From Pseudofabraea citricarpa (Eukaryota > Ascomycota > Leotiomycetes > Helotiales > Dermateaceae), in assembly GCA_029641185.1 (NCBI GenBank), contig JAPWGK010000024.1:434001-498000 (forward strand): DNA of 64,000 bases, written 5' to 3'. Made by a program: the position numbers and the translations under genes. Position 1 is the first letter of the stretch, and every line of letters starts with the position of its first letter. The notes beneath the pieces are model-generated. The model did not search any database. It saw nothing but the letters and a program-made list of their open reading frames with translations, and had not been told where the DNA came from. This document shows, piece by piece, positions 33,179 through 44,812 of the stretch.

Positions 33179-34470
33179 TCAAGCGGAAGCTTGAACCTCT
33201 GCAGTCTTCACTACCTCTGCCTCGGCAAGTGAAGGCGTCTTCTGGTCTTCCCTCAAAGCCTCTACCTCAAAACTTAACATTGGTCGTAAACCCCACTTGT
33301 CAAACATGACTTTGTCCTCATCCCATCCATTACATGGAGTTGTCAACATCTTCTCCCCGGTGAAGACTGCATTTGCTCCCGACATGAAACAGAGTGCTTG
33401 TTGCTCCTCGCTTAAAGTCGTCCTTCCCGCGGCAAGTCTGACAATGGTCTTTGGCATCACAATCCTTGCCGTTGCGATTGTTCTCAAAGTGGCATCGAAA
33501 GGACTTGGAGTGTTATCCCCAAGTGGTGTTCCCTTGATGGGTACCAAGGTGTTGACGGGGAATGATTCGGGGTGTGCTGGTAAAGTGGCCACGGCATAGA
33601 TAAGCCCGACATGGTCTTGGGCTTTCTCGCCAAGACCGAGAATACCTCCGGTGCAGACGTTCAGTCCTGCATCTCGAACCGCTTTGATAGTATTGAGTCT
33701 CTCATCATAGGTTCTTGTCGAGATGACGCTGGGGTAGAACTCTCGAGAAGTATCGAGATTGTGGTTGTACGCCGTCAAGCCAGCCTCTTTCAATTCCTTG
33801 GCCTGGCTCTCATCAATCATACCCAAAGTGACGCAAACCTCCAAACCCATTCCTCTCACACCCTCGACCATCAACTTGACATTTTTGAGGTTTGTTTTTC
33901 GTCCGCGCATGTCTCGCCATGCAGCACCCATGCAGAACCTCGTGCTTCCATTCTCTTTGGCAATCTTGGCCGCAGCAAGAACCGATTCGACGTTCACCAT
34001 TTTGGTTGCTTTTACACCAGTAGTGTAGCGCGATGATTGTGCACAATAGCTGCAGTCTTCGGAGCAACCGCCAGTTTTGATGTTCAAAAGCGTACACATT
34101 TGGATACTCGCTGGATTGTGGAATTGTCGGTGAACGCTTCCCTGGATGAGATTCATGAATCAGTCGGATGAACCTCAAGATTTGGGAACCTTGGTACGGA
34201 AGATTATAATGGACTCACTGCTGCAAAAGCGAGCTCCATCAGCGGTGCATCATAAATCTGCTTGATCTCGTCTCTCGTCCAGCTTGTCCGGGTCGTTTTG
34301 GCCTCAACTGCTTGCTGTAAAACCGACTTTTGGCTCATTGGGTCGCCCATCAACGGGGGCCCATCCGACACAGTTCCATAGCTTCGTCTGATAGCGAGAC
34401 AACCAGGTCTCGCCGTGTTCGTGATCCTCAGCAGCGAGCTGAGGTTTCGGGCGGGAATTGAAAGCTTCAT
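33179..34470 (-). CDS. bioB: Biotin synthase, mitochondrial
   Basis: This radical-SAM enzyme inserts sulfur into dethiobiotin, the last step of biotin synthesis. Exons are 34470-34219 and 34141-33179, about 404 residues. The N-terminus (KLSIPARNLSSLLRI and RRSYGT) looks like a mitochondrial presequence. The [4Fe-4S] cluster motif is CSEDCSYC, preceded by LLNIKTGG and followed by RFCMGAAWR, YNHNLDTS, CTGGILGLGE and the C-terminal AGRTTL and GANAVFTGEKMLTTP of the family. With bioDA and bioF it completes the KAPA-to-biotin route, so the organism is probably biotin-prototrophic if pimeloyl-CoA is available. Confidence 0.96.
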
Positions 34471-35389
34471 TTTTGGATGCCAGCTCTGTCAAATTGATCT
34501 TTCCTTTAGAAGGACAGAGCTGTGAGGTTCGAACTTCGAAGAGGTTCACGTTAGTCACAAGTCGTGGGGTGTTGGTCGAGGTGGGGCGCTGAGACCCCCC
34601 TTGGGCTCCCCCCACTAGATCCCCTCAGCCGAGCTCAACAACTGCTTGGCTACGAATCGCAGTCGCTTAGTTACAGTACATCTACTGGGGTCGAGGCCAA
34701 TCATAAAGACACAAGTAACCGCGCAGCAAACCTAAACATGTAAAAGAGACAGGCTAAGGTGCGAGAAACGAAGACGGGAGGAGCATTTGTCAACAACGTA
34801 CAATCCGTCCGAAGGCGTACCTGATACCCAGTATCCCATGCGTTTGCAACTCCTGGGTGACTTAGTAAAGAGTGAACCCTCAGCAACTGATGTTAAGCTT
34901 CAAGCTTCCTGCATCCTGACACACAATTGTGAATCAGCATCTGCTTGGTTTCTACACGAGACTACTTAGGTGACATCCAAGTGGAGCTGAGCAAGTTAGA
35001 AGTGCCGAAAATGCTATTTAAACCTAGCCTTAAATCCGTGGAAATTGGAATAGCGTCGACTTATTCTTGCTGGAGCCAGTTATCGCTCAGGAGGCCTTCT
35101 GCTGTGGGTCTGTCTCGCCCAATATATCGCGATGATCTCGATAAAGATCTTACGCTTCAAGTCAACCTGCCTATCCGTCATCTGAACAAATGAGGCTAGC
35201 TTCGACTGCGAGAGCTTTTGCATGAAATATATAATATCTGCGACTGTCTTTCAGGAACCAGTTGCAACAGGCTTCCCCAGAAAGCGAGCAAAGTATTGAA
35301 ATTATTACTGCGACTCTTCTGGTATATACTTTTCAGTTTCGGACGGGATACTGTCGGAAAATTCCTGCCGTAGACTTATGGCTGGCAAA

Positions 35390-35405
35390 TACTCCGTACG
35401 GAGTA
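35390..35405. repeat. Perfect 16-bp palindrome TACTCCGTACGGAGTA
   Basis: The sequence is self-complementary over all 16 bases. Related CTCCATGGAG lies about 110 bp downstream (35498-35507). It may be a transposon end or a binding site of a dimeric factor. Confidence 0.85.
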
Positions 35406-35920
35406 GAGCAAAGAATAAATTCGAATTCAGGCCAACCTGAGCGATTTCTCAAGCGTACCCAAAATCGCAAAGCACGAAATATCGGCCGAAATTCTCCATG
35501 GAGTCTCCGGACTTCTCCACATATGAACCCCAACAGGAAGGCCAGATTCGGAGTGTATGGAGTCGCCAAGATGAGTGCTGCAAGATGACTGCGTTACACT
35601 TCAGAAAAGTGATGATAATTCTTGTCATAATCCACCAAGATTTCTGTCAAGTTTGACATATGTGTTCGTCTCAGCAACGAAGGGGTTTTTTTTTAATCAG
35701 CAAAGTCGCTGAAGGTTTGCCTGCATGCCCGAAGTCGTTATCTTGCAGTGCTTTGAATACTTTCGGAATCCATCTTGAGATGTTTGAGTTCTTTCCGGTT
35801 TAGAGGCTTTGGATAGAGATTTTCCGCAGGTCGTATTCTAGATAACCCAGAATTATCGTCGAAGACTTAGATGGCTGCTTCATCCTATCGACAAGTGGCC
35901 GTAGATGTTGAGCTGTAGGC

Positions 35921-35945
35921 GGGGGGGGGGGGGGGGGGGGGGGGG
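35921..35945 (+). repeat. Homopolymer of 25 G
   Basis: There are 25 consecutive G residues. Runs of this length are unstable and unusual in fungal genomes; it may also mark an assembly or sequencing artefact. Confidence 0.95.
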
Positions 35946-36652
35946 TTGCTTCAATGCGTTGGGAACTCATTGGTAGTCCTGAGCGCCCTTCACGCTCTTC
36001 AGAGCAAACGTCTCATGGTGTTGATATCTACCTGAAGTCAGCGTACAAACAAGACCAGATGCGCAGACCATTTACATACTTTGTGACAGACAGTGTCTTG
36101 GGTCTTTCGTGTCAGTCTCCTCCAGACATTTCACCAGCCCTGAAATGGAAAGAGACCCCATCAAGAACGGACTTGAGCATAAAAGCAACGACGTCGAAGA
36201 TCACTTGGTTATTGCAGCTGTCGAAGTTGGATCTGGGCAAAATACCAGCCGGAAATAGATCCTTGGGGAAGCAAGCAACGAGCTTCTAAAGTTGGAGGAC
36301 GAAGCTTGGGCAGACGCGCTTAAGGAATGCCAAGGCCAGTTCTGGGGTTTCAAAATTAGGTGATCGACAATGGGCCAGGATGAATCAGGGGACTTCCTGT
36401 GTTCTTCAGATGATCATCCGCAAGTCAAGGGGAAGGGTCTTTAGATGTGCGTAATATTATGGTGGAGTATATTTCCTTGCCAGAAGCACGATAGAGGAGA
36501 GAACAACAAATATTGCCTTCGTGTCGACTGACACGAGACCCGTTCAGTATCTTGCAACCGGGTGGGTATATGTGGCTTATCATTAATCATTTTACATTTA
36601 AAAACATCAACAGTCACAGAGCTATCTTCTGTTCTAGGTAGACGACGGAGTG

Positions 36653-36935
36653 TCAAACCTGGGTATATGCTATATGCTATGTTTGATACATTTCGTGGTC
36701 GAGAGAACCGGCAAGCTATATGTTTGCCCATGTTGTTCCTTCAAGGTCGCTCGAGAGTCAAAGAGCTGCCTCCTTTCCCAAACAATTGGCTATCAAACAT
36801 GGGTATATGCTGTATGCTATGTTTGATACAATTCGAGGTCAAGATGACCGCCAAGACATGTGTTCGTTCATGCTATCCTTTCAGTTTCCCTTCAGAGTCA
36901 AAGCTCGACGAGCCTGCTCCCCACTCGGTTTGGTA
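36653..36935 (+). repeat. Imperfect tandem duplication, 140 bp x 2
   Basis: Copy one (36653-36792) and copy two (36793 to about 36935) share TCAAAC.TGGGTATATGCT, ATGCTATGTTTGATACA, TTCG.GGTC and GAGTCAAAG in the same order at a constant 140-bp offset. Divergence is about one quarter of positions by eye. Confidence 0.8.
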
Positions 36936-37024
36936 ATGCATTATGTGTCGCTTGGATCGTTCCATGTTCGGTCGACTGCTCACAATTCGCTAAGAAGAAA
37001 ATCACAAAAACGCCGTCGTTAAAA

Positions 37025-38284
37025 TCATACAATCCGTTTCGGATATGGGCCTCTAGTCGAATAGCCAGGAGAGTCGATGTCGCTCTTAGTTGGACTCATC
37101 CAACCCGAAGGTCCACTCTCGACATCTGTCGTCGACTCCCTGATGCTGTACTTGATGTCTTTTGTTATCCCATCGGGTCTAGACATGATATTCTCCTCGC
37201 TCTCATTTTGGGACGAGATCCAGTTCTCCTTCTTCGATCCAGATGACGCCCCTCCAGTAATTGTCGTAGTTATCTGTCGTGATTTTGGTGTGAGCTCGAT
37301 CACTGCGCCTCTGGATCCTAAGCTCTTCTTGCTCCTTTTGTGATTCGTCCCCGCGTATGGAAGGCTGTTGGTGCCGAAAGAACTAGTCCCCATGAAAGGG
37401 GGGAAGATTTGTCGCCAGAGGGGTCGCATGGCTGGAGCGCAAGCACAGATTAACCCCATAGACGACTCCCATGCTGACCAGATATTATACGTAACTGAGT
37501 CCCAGGTTATATCGTGGCTGGTGTTGTTTTTAGTGAGGGTCTGCACCCGCGCAATTGATGCGATCATCACAAAGACACCCAGGCTCAAAACTGCGATCAG
37601 TGCAAATTTCTGTCTGCTTGGAATCTGTAGCGTAATGAGGACGGGAATGACCATGATAATAAGCCATCCATCGGTGGCCGTATGTAGCGCAGCGGAGGCT
37701 TTGATGTATGGAATATATGCTTCGCATGCGCTCTCAGTAGCAAGCTCTTGGACTGATGATGGCGGTGTGCATTGTATTGTTGGACCGAGTAGAAGCGGGA
37801 TCCCGAAGCCAACGACAAAAACCACCGTTCCCCAGCACATTGCTCGTTCTCTGGCTCCAGGGAAGAGACGGAGGTAGAAGAACAGGATCGAAAGCTTGGT
37901 CAGGCACAAGCTCAGCTGGTAGCCAATGTATCCGCCGTACGTAAGCTTAATGAAGGAGAGGATGTCGTCCACAGGAACGTATTCTGCGTGATGACCTGCA
38001 CCATATGCTGTACCCAGAGCCACCAACACTGTCATCTCCAAGAAGCCGAGCCATGCCAGAAGGATGAATGTGTCGTCCCATTCCCAGGTTCTAAGGATGT
38101 ATAATCGCGAATACGTCCTGCCGATTATGAAGAAGAATACAATCGCTGCTGGACCAAGAACACCACCGAGTAGCTCTGTGACGCGTGTGTCCGAAGGCGA
38201 CTGTGGATAATGTTAGCTAGTTCAATTCAATGTGCTAGACTTTCAAAACAGATCATAGTGACTGACCTGCCGCCCTAAAAGCAT
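37025..38284 (-). CDS. PTH11-like/rhodopsin-domain integral membrane protein
   Basis: This is a seven-helix fungal membrane protein of about 397 residues, in the large family often called PTH11-like or fungal rhodopsin domain. Exons are 38284-38267 (MLLGRQ only) and 38200-37025. The family motif WEWDDTFILLAW follows the first helix, and a second conserved element SLCLTKLSILFFYLRLFP lies in the third helix. TDGWLIIMVIPVLITLQIP and SIARVQTL match later helices. No CFEM domain is present. The C-terminal tail of about 120 residues is hydrophilic, with LTPKSRQITTTI and SGWMSPTKSD. Family members are receptor-like and respond to surface or nutrient cues; the ligand is unknown. Confidence 0.85.
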
Positions 38285-41200
38285 TATGATTTTTGTTTCT
38301 TATCTTATAAGCATCACTATCCCCCGGATTATGGTTATCGAAGAACGGAAGTAGTTCAGTCGCAATTTGTTGATCACTCGGCGTTTGCTATATACATACC
38401 AAGGCCAGCTTGGGGCCGAGAAGATATGTAGAACTCTAAGGTGTATCCTGGTGCCGTGGTCGAGGATGCTCAGAGAACAGGTCAGTTAGAACCCTCCTGG
38501 CCTTGGGGAAGTCATTTGTAGCAGATCACACGAATCCTTCGGTCAAAGCACGGTATGTGGCTTTCGTGATCCTTGATGCTCCCAGCCGCGATATGAAGCA
38601 AGGCTCGACAAGCAACTTGGGGACATCTTCGGGACCAATGTCTTGCATGCTCGAGTTGCAAAGGAGCCTTTTTATTCGGTGAAGAATCTCGCGCTCCAGT
38701 ACGCTGTCAAATCCTTCGCATCGTTGCAGGCTCGTAGCTCGGACGGTACTAACTCAGAAAGCCATGGTGCTCTGCTCGGTTACCCCGACTAATTTGTGCA
38801 AGCACAGCAATAGGTCAGATCGTGCAAGATAGTGGTAAACATCCGACACCTTGTTCATTCGATCTGACATTTAGACTTTCGACCAAGGCTTCCTTGGCTA
38901 CGGCATGTTTCTAGGATCCGACAGGTGGTACGTACCACGTTTGGAAAGTCGACGAGGAGGCTCAGAGGGTGCCCATACCGAGAGTTCGTAGCACCCTCGT
39001 CTCATAGCTCTATTTACACCTTCTCCAGGGTTTGTTTCTGGCAGCTGAAGGGTTCTCTGTTCGAGGGGTCCTCTGTATTGGCCACACGATGCTGCCTTGG
39101 GTTCTTGACATCCAGAGCATGCAAGGGATCTTCAGCCTTACAGCAATCTCCCCTGAAGCTCGCCCGCCATACTTCCGGGGACTGTCGGGACTCTCGGAAC
39201 CCAAGCTCCCAAGTCTTCACCACCAATACTACTCGATCTTGACCACTGTACTATATTAGTGTTTGTCTGTTACCAGCTACTCAGGAAGTAACAAGAAGTT
39301 GCTAGCCAATCTGGTAGATTGGGAGTGGCTTTGACAATACCGTAAGTTAGCAAAGGGGCAAGAGCTCCTACACAGCGAGTGGGATTCTCAAGCTGGCTCA
39401 TCACTTGAATACAAAGCAGACGGGAGTCAATACAAAGGAGGATAGAGGAGGATGAGATGCTCGGCTCAATGGCGTGATGTGGTTGGGTCTGCCATATGCT
39501 AGCTTCTCGTTTAGAGCTCGTAGTCGTACGGGTGATCTCCAATCTTGTTTGCCGAGCGAGGGGAAAGTCTCCACAATCCGAAAGTGGGCAACGGACCAAG
39601 CTGAAGCTGAGAGTACATGTACCTGAAGGTATTTATGAAAGTTGTGGGGCGTGTGCCTGAGTGCTGCAAAAGTTGACTTTGCATACGGGGTGCGAGATCT
39701 CGCAAGATGGGTATGCTCGATAAGACATCGGGAGTAAGAGAATGTCGAGCAGCACGATAGACTAGGTTGCGAGAGAATCTTTCTGTCTGCTTGAACCCGA
39801 TCGATCTTGCTTGTGCAGATTGGGTTAAAGTGTAAACTTCGGCGCTGACAACGAATAAGGGTATATGCCAAGGATGGTAGAGTCGCTGTGCCGTTGTCCT
39901 CTATCCCAGCCCCCTTGGCACTTGGCCAATCACTTCGGAACATTAAGCTACATATGTCTCAAATGTCATCACTAAAGACTCACCGAATCCTCTATCACCG
40001 ATCAGCATCTATTCTTCCCTTTCCAGATTTACACCACCGTTGAGAGATGTTTAGAGCCATATCACTCATACTGTTCGGATCTTGGAAGAACAAACAATTC
40101 CACCCAAACGATATGATTACTTGCATTCCTTATCGATAACATTATCGTCCAGACCTTGCATGATACTTGGTCATTTTTGAAAATGTTTTTGAAGTGACAG
40201 GGAAAACTATTTTCCAACGGGCGGTGACAGGACGTCTTAGCTTCATGCAACCCGTGCAGGTATCTCCAAATGCTACTTTGCCATATTGTTCTTGGCTGGC
40301 CATATTTACAAATTAAAACCCCTTCTGTGTCGTTCTTATGAGACACATCATAGCTCATATCAAATACCATCACACCCCATTGCTGAATGTCTATGCTTTA
40401 TAAAGAACATGTCAGCATCACATGCCGTACAAAAATGTGGATACAGCATCATTCCACCGGCAGTTACGTACTCGGTTGAGCTTAAGAGGATGATTTGAAA
40501 TCCAAGGCTCTTGGGGTACTTACATTATAGTGGTTGGGTTAATTACTCTAGGATTTTAATGGGTCGACAGGAACTCGATATTGCCCAAGCCCAGAATGAA
40601 CAAGGCAGCCAGATAGATAAGCACTCTCGGTAACCATACAGGTAAAATCTAACAACAACATGCTTTTGATAACCCGTTTAGGGCAGCTACCTAATTGTCT
40701 TGCTAAAACCTGACCGTGTGAAACATTTTGGAGCCAGAATACTGCTTGATGTAAGTTCTTTATCTTTATTTCTCTTTTGTTTTCTTCTTCTTCTTTAATA
40801 ATACGGGTTGGGATCACAAGTTGACAGGCTACTTAGCGGAGCTAACGGTCATGCTTGTTTTCCCATCCTTAAAGCTTTCTGACTGTAGAATTCTGGCTTT
40901 CAGACCCATGTGAATTACAACTCCGAAGTTCGCGAACAAGTTAAGTGAATGGCATTGTTTGAACAGGCTGGTTCTCGATTCTGGTGACTTCAAGCTTAAC
41001 TCACAGAAGTAAGTCGGTTTTTATGGACTATTCCTATCATAAAGGAGCCCTAAATATGGATGGGCTCTTTACATCTACTTGCGATCATGCGTTATCTCAA
41101 GAGAAGATGGTACACGATTCCGATCTTTTATTATTCAAGCATTGTTTGTCTCATATGGCATAACATCATGGCATCCAGTTGTATTCTAGGTTGCTTCAAG

Positions 41201-41430
41201 AGAATGATAAGCAGACATGAAATGGTCATAAAAGCTGTTTGATTTATTTGGTTTCATGGTTTCAATAGCTTCACTTGACTCATGCCTTCAACAGGTTTTC
41301 GTACACTATTTCGTTCCTTCGGCTGTAAGCCATGATTATTCCTGGACCCAAAGATATATGCCCCAAACTCCAAACACCTTGCTCGATGCATCAACAGAAT
41401 ATCCTCCAATCGCCCGGGAACCAATCAGCA
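38285..41430. other. Gene-poor 3.1-kb interval
   Basis: I see no recognisable gene across this stretch. The minus-strand open stretch 39401-39943 is 180 codons but Ser/Arg/His-rich, with no domain. GC content falls gradually after about 40 kb. It probably contains the promoter of the rhodopsin-like gene, decayed sequence and the 3' flank of AP-2 sigma. Confidence 0.45.
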
Positions 41431-42032
41431 CTACTCCAATTTATCCAGATGTTCCAGCCGCGTGAGCACGACTTGTTTACTCGTCTCCTCAATCTCGCCC
41501 GCAAGGAAGACTTCATCAAGAATAGCATAAACCTATCTCCCCATCAGCCACGCATTCATTCCATATTACTTTCAATGCGAACTCACCTTGTAGAAATTGA
41601 ACACTAAATCCAGCTCGCAGACATTACCAAAAAAGGCGTCGAGGACCTCGACGAAGAAATGGATCGCTTCGAGATAAGCCAGCTCGTTGTCATTGGCATC
41701 AACGCAGGCGCAGAAGAAAAGCCCGGCATACCGGCGGTACACAATCTTATTGTTGCGGAACTCAACGAAATTACTCTGGTATTTCTGATCGCGGGGCGCT
41801 ACTAATCTATGGACCTACATGGCGCATCAGTATCAAATCCATCAGAGAGAGGGGAACGAGGGGTAAAATTGTACCTCGCCCTTGAGCTTTATCTTCTCCT
41901 CGTCATTGTATGGCGCGTACCATTTTGCTAATCTAGTTTTGCCTCTGTCGAGAATGTCAGCCGTGCCACTCTAGCAGGAGATGCTTTTTGGACATACTGT
42001 CGGTTCTGGATCAGAATAAAGGAGAGAACCAT
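41431..42032 (-). CDS. aps2: AP-2 clathrin adaptor complex, sigma subunit
   Basis: This is the small chain of the AP-2 adaptor complex in clathrin-mediated endocytosis at the plasma membrane. Because it is split into four short exons (42032-41998, 41944-41875, 41814-41587 and 41532-41431) it is easily missed. Spliced, it encodes 144 residues, close to the 142 of animal AP2S1. It reads [21 protein letters not shown], then [56 protein letters not shown] and [19 protein letters not shown], all family hallmarks. All introns are GT..AG. The start codon lies about 500 bp from the divergent reductase gene. Confidence 0.95.
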
Positions 42033-42537
42033 CGTGGCGCAATTGTTCTGCGAGGTTTGATGCTCCAGGAGAGCTCGGCTTCCAATATTTGGATTGACGT
42101 TGTGTTAGCGCGAGGCTGCAGCCGGCGTTGCTCTGCTTGCTGACTAAACACTTCAGTCCTTCGCCGGCTTCCCCCTTTTTCGTTAACCGGCAGCCGAAAC
42201 ATGTTGATGCAAGGTGCCGAGAGGTACTTATGTCAACAGCCGTATGACTTCCAATAAGATAAGAAAAGAGGATCTCATGTAACTTGAGATGATTATTAAA
42301 CAGGCAGCGGTTTTAAACTGCAAACTCCGATCGTGTTAACAGAGAGGGGTTATTGGGAAATTCCATTAACTCCGCTTACGTTACCAGCGACGTGACATGT
42401 ACGGCCACTGGAATCGTTAATGTTTGGAAGTATATATATGTGAGACCCGCTCGGTTCCTACTTGCACTTCCCTACAAACTTCACAACGTCGAAGTTAAAT
42501 CTCCCCTACAGTAACACTTCACATCAGGCTATTCAGA
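42033..42537. promoter_or_regulatory. Divergent promoter, AP-2 sigma and GRE2-like reductase
   Basis: This is the shared upstream region of two divergent genes. A TATATATATG element lies at 42431-42440, about 100 bp before the reductase ATG. No coding region was recognised. Confidence 0.45.
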
Positions 42538-43722
42538 ATGTCTCTACCTCCAAGCAATAGCAAGACCCTCCTTATCACGGGTATCAATGGGTACATAGCA
42601 AGTGTCCTCGGGTTACATGTTCTCTCTAAAGGCTACTCTCTAGTAGGAACTGCTCGACGAGAAGGTACCACTAAGGCACTTCTTGAAGGACCATACTCAG
42701 CATTTGCATCCCGAGTCAAAATCGTTGAGGTGCCAGATATAACCATCGATGGGGCATTCGATCAAGCGGTCAAAGGTGAGTTGTAGTAACACAAGTTTCA
42801 AATTCAGGGCTGTACTAACTACAAAAACTCAGGGGTGGATGGGATATTCCACATGGCATCTCCAATCAATTTCTCACTTGATACCTATGAAGCAACTGTC
42901 GTTACTGCGGAGAAGGGAAGCGTTTCTCTGCTTACATCGGCTTTGAAGGCCGGACCTCAACTGACATCAGTCGTCGTCACATCTTCCGCTACTGCGGTTT
43001 TTGATTTATCCAAACCTGCTGGATACACCTTTACCGATACCGATTTCGCCTTCACGCATTTAGAAGTGGCTATGAAAGAAAGAGAAGAAGGGAAAAGTAT
43101 CCACCCAGGTCGTCTCTATAGTGCCAGTAAGATCGCAGCCGAGCGAGCTGTGTGGAAATTCAGAGATGAAGTCAAGGTTAGCCTCTCACCCCACTCCTGA
43201 GAGATGTGCTGATGGTATTGAAAGCCGGCTTTTGCCATAACCACAGTCAATCCAACTGTGGTCATAGGCCCGCCGGTTCTTGTCCCATCATCCGCCGCTT
43301 CCCTGAATGAGACTCTGAAACCAGTGTATGAAATCGCGTCTGGGGCCTCGGAGACCCTTCCTCCAGCAATAGGAAGTGCGTCGTATGTTGACGTCCGCGA
43401 TGTGGCTTTGATTCATCTCTGGGCCTTTGAAAATCCCCAGAAAGCCAATGGTGAGAGGTATCTTGCTGCTGGCGGGTTTGGTCCGACACAGGCCATTGCG
43501 GATATCTTGAGGACCTCGGGTTGGGAGCGTGCCACAAAAGGTGTTCCTGGAGATGGATACGTTGGTTACAATGCAACTGCAAATACTGTGGACAGCGTTG
43601 AGTATCCCGAAGGACGATTCAAACTTGATGCGAGCAAAGCTGCAAAGAGTGTGGGTTTCACTTACAGATCGCTCAAGGAGAGTGTTCTTGAGACAGTAGA
43701 AGCTCTTAAAGTGTTATTGTAG
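42538..43722 (+). CDS. NAD-dependent epimerase/aldehyde reductase, GRE2-like
   Basis: This is an extended SDR of about 359 residues, similar to yeast GRE2 (methylglyoxal/ketone reductase) and dihydroflavonol-4-reductases. Exons are 42538-42775, 42833-43176 and 43225-43722. The cofactor motif is TGINGYIAS near residue 15. GIFHMASP, VVTSSATAVFD, the catalytic YSASKIAAE, and NPTVVIGPP with SYVDVRDVALIHLWAFE follow in family order. Members reduce aldehydes and ketones with NADPH and are often stress-induced. The substrate is unknown. Confidence 0.9.
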
Positions 43723-44812
43723 CTAGTTTAGGCAAAACATAAGCTTCTCATCGTCGCTTATGAGACAAACAAGAAAACATCTACAAGCTACATTGCACAT
43801 GTTGTTAGATCCTTAACTAAAGGCTGCTATGGTAATCCAGGTATCAGATTACAACTAATATTACTCTCTAAACAGCATATCGAAGAACCAGCAATAGAAG
43901 CGAAACTCACACCCGAATATAAAAACTCTTTATCTTATTTTATAAAGGTGCTGTATCAACCAATTTCACCTCCGCACACAGACTTGAACTGAGAAGTATC
44001 GTGGCATATAAGATTGCCTCTATTTCAGTGGGAACTCTCACCCAGGTCAATTCTTTGGGGGCCATCGCACGTCAAAGTTCTTACACACCAATAACAATTG
44101 AAAAGATGGGGAACAATGACTGTTCTAGATTGCTTTCTTGATCTATCATGTGTTAGGAACCATTTGTTCCGAGAATAGCTTCGGAAGTGATTTTGACCAT
44201 CTGGTCGTGGAAATAGCAATACCTTAGAGCACGAATCATCAACTGATATAGAAATGTATCCTGCGGATGATCATGAATTCTCTAATACATAGAAAACGGA
44301 GGACGCTTTGGTTGTGGTCGTCAGATGATAAAGGAAGCTGGTTTTTCCGATCCGCAGATCGAATCGCTTACATAAGCCACCAAAAACCTGCAAGGATGGC
44401 TACAGCAGAACTGGAGCACGAACCTGGATGAGTTCTCCGTGACTGAGGCTGCGCTTGCAGTCATTGTGATATTTCGATTTCCTCCCGAGGTGACATTGCC
44501 AGCTGTTGCTCCACGTTCCGTTTCTTCTTCCACACTCTCTTGACTCTGCTCTGCATCAATTGACTGTACCTGTGTACATGCTGGATGCCTAGAGCCTTTC
44601 CTGCGCGACTGAGACACCACTCAACGACGTGCTTCTCGAGAATTGTCGCATGCAATTCGATTGCGCCTCTCTCACTTCCGCGACCAACTTTATCACAAGC
44701 CCCATTTTTTCAGCAGACCAAGTCCATCTGCACTCTACGTAATCCTCGTCCCAGCCCTTGTGGCCCCCGATCATTGTCAACCTCTTCCCACTTCAACCTG
44801 AAAGCCGCAACC
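43723..44812. other. Intergenic upstream of the Nma111-like gene
   Basis: This 1.1 kb is the 3' flank of the reductase and the upstream region of the protease gene. An in-frame open stretch extends upstream of the chosen protease start, back to 44585, but the first ATG context and the family favour the start at 44813. No other gene was recognised. Confidence 0.4.

Larger units (their letters stand above)
34471..37024. other. Gene-poor 2.5 kb with palindromes, G run and tandem duplication
   Basis: No convincing gene was found in this interval between bioB and the rhodopsin-like gene. It holds a perfect 16-bp palindrome (35390-35405), a 25-base G run (35921-35945) and a two-copy 140-bp repeat (36653-36932). 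The open stretch 35262-35588 straddles the palindrome and has no recognisable domain. Old transposon-derived DNA is likely but unproven. Confidence 0.5.

Noticed and set aside
35954..36289. 111-codon frame after the G run
   Set aside because: No domain, low support, starts directly after the homopolymer.
39401..39943. 180-codon minus-strand frame
   Set aside because: Arg/Ser/His-rich, no family match visible, no coding pattern in neighbours; kept as unannotated.
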